A stretch of DNA of 7,913 bases. Origin: JAQICX01 sp964441455 (GTDB taxonomy: Bacteria > Verrucomicrobiota > Kiritimatiellia > JAQICX01). How positions within the stretch are numbered: position 1 is the stretch's first letter; each line of letters opens with the position of its first letter. Positions 5,411-7,913 of this stretch are shown in pieces. The position numbers and the translations under genes were made by a program. The stretch covers positions 1 through 7,913 of the forward strand of contig CAYTUX010000049.1 in NCBI GenBank assembly GCA_964441455.1. The letters run 5' to 3'. The notes under the pieces were generated by a model. It worked only from the letters and a program-made list of their open reading frames with translations, had not been told where the DNA came from and made no database searches.

Positions 5411-6679
5411 TCATTCAACTTCCGGATCTTCTCCTTGTGAATTTTCTTGATTACTTCTCGCTTGGTTTTGTTCATAATATCTATTTTCTAGTTCGGGTTT
5501 TTCGTCAAAACTGTCTGCTGTACGATACTCATTCGCATCAATTACACCATCTCTAAACATACGGCTGATTATTTCCATACTTATTTTCCTATCAGGTTGT
5601 AGTGCTGATATTTCGCTATAATCTGCAAATATCCTTTCGTCATCAGGCAAATCAAATATTTTAGTCTCAATGTCAACTAATTTTGCTACATAAGGCATAA
5701 TTGCATTTCTATAACCTATCATTTCAGCAGTTGCAAAATTATTATAAGTCGACTTTTCCATGTCACCTAAAAGTAATGCCGGCAATTGCAACACCCTACA
5801 AATCTGCCTAAACTCTCTTAATTGACTTTCATTCAGCATTAAATCCCTTATGTTCATTCCAATTTGCTGATAACCAACTTGTCCTCCTAATATTGCAATT
5901 GGGCTTTTACCTGCTGTTGTACCATACTTTTCATGGAATTTTGCAAGTATTTTTTCTTGACTTTTATCGGTTAATATTGGGACATCGCCCGTGGGGTAAA
6001 TAATCCCTAAAGCACCCCTGTCGTTTACAATCTTAAAATTACTTTCTGATACGGCTTGTAAAACATTGCCGGATAATAATAATCTTGCAAGTTTTGAAAC
6101 AGCTCTTTCGTCTGGAGTGTCAACCGAGTTGGTGTCTCTATAATATTCGTATTGCTCAGGTTCGGTTAGTGTAATTCCTGAGTATGTAATTTTCTGTAAG
6201 TATTTAGCTCTGAAATCAAAATCCATGCTGTATTGCACGGTGGTCTGATCGCTTGGAAAAACATAAAGTTGACCGTCAATAATCCTAAATCCTGCAGGTG
6301 TGACTTTATTAACAATGCTTTCTCCAAACAAAATCAAATTTAACAATATCTGTTTTTCAAAACTTCGTCTATTGTCATACTGATTTGGCTTATTTAATTT
6401 TTTGTCAATTGGACTGTTTTCAATATCAATCCATATATCTCCTTTTTTTCTTTGGTGTACTTTTGGAATGTCAAGTGCCTTTTCAATTATAAATTCAACC
6501 GGAGCATAAACTTCGGGCAAAGTATTGTACATAGCTTTTGCACCTGAAACATGACCTTTGAATAGCTTTGCAATCGTGTCAATATAACTTACTCCTGTTG
6601 ATAATACTTGAGTTGATTGTGTAATCTCCTGATGTGGAGTGTACGTATTTTTGCGTCTGAAAAAGTCAAATAAACCCAT
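5411..6679 (-). CDS. Phage portal protein (HK97 family)
   Basis: The 422-residue protein forms the dodecameric ring at one capsid vertex through which DNA enters and leaves. It has the typical short start MGLFDFFRRK, a LNKPNQYDNRRSFEKQILLN stretch (95-114) followed by LILFGESIVNKV, RGALGIIYPTG (221-231), the strongly conserved-looking segment RVLQLPALLLGDMEKSTYNN (295-314), and FADYSEISALQPDRKISMEI (351-370) leading to FRDGVIDANEYR. The C-terminal 25 residues are polar and Gln/Asn/Glu-rich. Length is usual for the family. It is the first gene after the promoter at 6699-6730, with a very short predicted leader of about 15 bases, and is followed by the protease gene. Confidence 0.95.
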   Translation of the reverse strand: MGLFDFFRRKNTYTPHQEITQSTQVLSTGVSYIDTIAKLFKGHVSGAKAMYNTLPEVYAPVEFIIEKALDIPKVHQRKKGDIWIDIENSPIDKKLNKPNQYDNRRSFEKQILLNLILFGESIVNKVTPAGFRIIDGQLYVFPSDQTTVQYSMDFDFRAKYLQKITYSGITLTEPEQYEYYRDTNSVDTPDERAVSKLARLLLSGNVLQAVSESNFKIVNDRGALGIIYPTGDVPILTDKSQEKILAKFHEKYGTTAGKSPIAILGGQVGYQQIGMNIRDLMLNESQLREFRQICRVLQLPALLLGDMEKSTYNNFATAEMIGYRNAIMPYVAKLVDIETKIFDLPDDERIFADYSEISALQPDRKISMEIISRMFRDGVIDANEYRTADSFDEKPELENRYYEQNQARSNQENSQGEDPEVE

Positions 6680-6692
6680 TAACGAAAATATT

Positions 6693-6710
6693 TTGCTACA
6701 AAGATAGCAA
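6693..6710. promoter_or_regulatory. Inverted repeat over the -7 box, probable operator
   Basis: TTGCTA (6693-6698) and TAGCAA (6705-6710) form a perfect 6-bp inverted repeat separated by six bases, and the -7 octamer (6699-6706) falls within it. A dimeric repressor bound here would block the promoter. Because the site lies at or before the expected start of transcription, it is more likely a DNA operator than an RNA hairpin. The symmetry is seen directly; the regulator is unknown. Confidence 0.5.
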
Positions 6711-6730
6711 TAAATATTTTACATAAACAA
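6699..6730 (-). promoter_or_regulatory. Bacteroidota-type promoter of the head operon
   Basis: On the minus strand TTG lies at 6730-6728 and TATCTTTG at 6706-6699, separated by 21 bases, the same -7 octamer and spacing as the promoter at 462-494. The predicted start point near 6693 leaves about 15 bases before the portal ATG at 6679. The promoter would let portal, protease, capsid and downstream genes be expressed apart from terL. Confidence 0.75.
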
Positions 6731-6746
6731 TTTTTTTTAATAAAAT

Positions 6747-6760
6747 ATGACAAAAGTCAT
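6747..6760 (-). terminator. Weak hairpin after terL, possible terminator or regulatory dyad
   Basis: ATGAC (6747-6751) and GTCAT (6756-6760) are perfect 5-bp arms around a 4-base loop, starting 2 bases after the terL stop codon. On the minus strand the stem is followed by an A/T-rich stretch with only four consecutive T. The stem is short and AT-rich, so termination would be partial at best. Confidence 0.3.
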
Positions 6761-6762
6761 GT

Positions 6763-7913
6763 TTAAAAAGAATTTGCCATTGTCCAAGTCACATATCCTA
6801 AAGCGTCCCAAAAGTGATTGAACTTGTCAATAGGACTGTTTAATTGATGACCTTCGATAATTCTATATACATAGTTTTCCTGCTCTTCTCTTACGTCTGT
6901 GTCGTCAACTAAATGTAAATCAAAGCTTTTCAGTCTATCTATTCGTTGCTCAATCCGTGGTTTTTTACATTTGATTACTCGAAAACCAAGCCTGTTTAAG
7001 TCAATTACAAATCCTGCTTTATTCTTGTCGTATATGTCTGAGCTGTCAGCTACTATAATATCATTACTTGTAATCCCTAACTCTCGCATTACATCAGCAA
7101 GAACAGAGCTGTTATCGACAGGAGTATAGAATAGTTTTTCAGCAAATAGTTTTTTACCAAAAATACACATTTTGACAATGCAGGTCGGATCGTTTGTAAA
7201 CCCAAAATCAAGACCATAAAAGTACTGGTCGTGATATGGCATTTCGCTAATCCATGTTACATTCTTGTAAATCAATCCTTCTTGTGCGGCTCGTTGTCCC
7301 AAGCCGTACACTTTCCATCGGTATTCGTCCGCTGTTTTTCGTTTAATATTTTCAGGTGTTGGCTCGTATCCTTCAATAACTTCTTTTAATTGTGGTTTTA
7401 AATGCTTGTTATTTTTGTAGGTTGTCCGTGACCAGCATACATCTTTTCGTTTTTCCCAGTCAAATATCCAGTGCTTTGTTCTTGAAGGATTCCAATCGAA
7501 AACTGCTAAATGTTCACACCGCATAAACCAACCGTCAATCATATTTTGATGTTCAATTTCTAAAGTTTCGCAACAAAACATAATATCATTTCGCTTTGCT
7601 TCCATAGAACTGTCTAATCCTATGAAGTGTATTTTGTTGCCAAATAAGGTGTAAATTGGTGCGACGTTTTCGGAGTAAGTATTTTCAATTTTGTAAACGC
7701 CCATAATTTGTAAACATTCCTTAAAATCTGCATACGTCAGTTCCCTGCAACGTTTCAATGTCCGTCTCATTACATATATCTGCAAATCCTTTTCTCTGTT
7801 TTTATCGCAAATATAATACAGGAAGTGAAAGGCATCATAAGTTTTGGAACTTCTCGATCCACCTTCATTGCAAAATACGATTTTATTATCGGGTGTTTTT
7901 TTACTGGAGTAAA
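6763..7913 (-). CDS. terL: Terminase large subunit, 3' part (ATPase plus nuclease)
   Basis: The gene runs off the right edge; 383 complete codons are in view. TerL powers DNA packaging into the prohead and cuts the concatemer. A TTG at 7785 is only an internal codon: the frame is open upstream and encodes EGGSRSSKTY, the Walker A P-loop (Lys23-Thr24 of the visible part, about 7863-7840). The likely Walker B/catalytic Glu is in DIMFCCETLEI (109-119), followed by DWNP (139-142), a motif common to this ATPase group. The RNase H-like nuclease domain has the acidic triad in GLDFGF (Asp235), VADSSD (Asp289) and WDALGY (Asp369). Only about 40-60 N-terminal residues should be missing, judging by usual TerL lengths. 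The small terminase would lie further upstream. terL is separated from portal by 83 bases with its own promoter. Confidence 0.95.
   Translation of the reverse strand, partial: YSSKKTPDNKIVFCNEGGSRSSKTYDAFHFLYYICDKNREKDLQIYVMRRTLKRCRELTYADFKECLQIMGVYKIENTYSENVAPIYTLFGNKIHFIGLDSSMEAKRNDIMFCCETLEIEHQNMIDGWFMRCEHLAVFDWNPSRTKHWIFDWEKRKDVCWSRTTYKNNKHLKPQLKEVIEGYEPTPENIKRKTADEYRWKVYGLGQRAAQEGLIYKNVTWISEMPYHDQYFYGLDFGFTNDPTCIVKMCIFGKKLFAEKLFYTPVDNSSVLADVMRELGITSNDIIVADSSDIYDKNKAGFVIDLNRLGFRVIKCKKPRIEQRIDRLKSFDLHLVDDTDVREEQENYVYRIIEGHQLNSPIDKFNHFWDALGYVTWTMANSF

Noticed and set aside
7783..7785. TTG at 7785 as the start of the terminase gene
   Set aside because: The frame is open upstream to the window edge and encodes a Walker A motif, so this TTG is an internal Leu codon.
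1..7913. Defence system, toxin-antitoxin pair, CRISPR array or insertion sequence
   Set aside because: Every sizeable gene fits a phage packaging, head or tail role or its neighbourhood, and no array-like repeat or terminal inverted repeat was seen.

Overview
The window is a piece of a tailed-phage genome or prophage whose host is most likely a member of the Bacteroidota. It carries the packaging, head and neck genes and the start of the tail genes, all on the minus strand. Reading along the transcripts (high to low coordinates) the order is: terminase large subunit (3' part only), portal, prohead protease, HK97-type major capsid protein, a small exported-looking protein, a 53-residue protein, a probable head-tail connector, a neck or tail-terminator candidate, a probable major tail protein with an Ig-like C-terminus, a 58-residue protein and, after a terminator and a new promoter, the 5' part of a tail-associated protein.

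The host assignment rests on three things seen in the sequence. Base composition is strongly AT-rich. There are no purine-rich Shine-Dalgarno sites before the starts, which follow runs of A instead. The two promoters both have the Bacteroidota form, a TTG/TTTG element and a TAnnTTTG -7 element, each 21 bases apart. The genus, and whether this is a free phage or an integrated prophage, cannot be told, because no integrase, attachment site or host gene is in view.

Region 6763-7913 is terL, cut by the window edge; the first 42 codons in view, including the Walker A motif, lie upstream of the first usable start codon. Region 6680-6762 holds a promoter with a 6-bp inverted repeat exactly over its -7 box, so the head genes can be transcribed separately from terL. 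Region 671-6679 looks like one operon with gaps of 26 bases or less and several stop/start overlaps (TAATG, ATGA, and 8- and 13-base overlaps), ending in an intrinsic terminator at 602-631. Region 421-670 is non-coding and regulatory: terminator, a near-palindrome, a promoter, and a hairpin at the predicted 5' end of the next mRNA. Region 1-420 is the start of a new transcription unit.

Together the genes make and fill a capsid. TerL packages DNA through the portal, the protease matures a shell built from the capsid protein and its N-terminal scaffold region, connector and neck proteins close the head, and the tail protein probably forms the tube. The least ordinary items are the signal-peptide protein inside the head operon, two small genes of 53 and 58 codons, and the regulatory architecture of the two promoter regions. 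I saw no defence system, CRISPR array, tRNA or insertion sequence.
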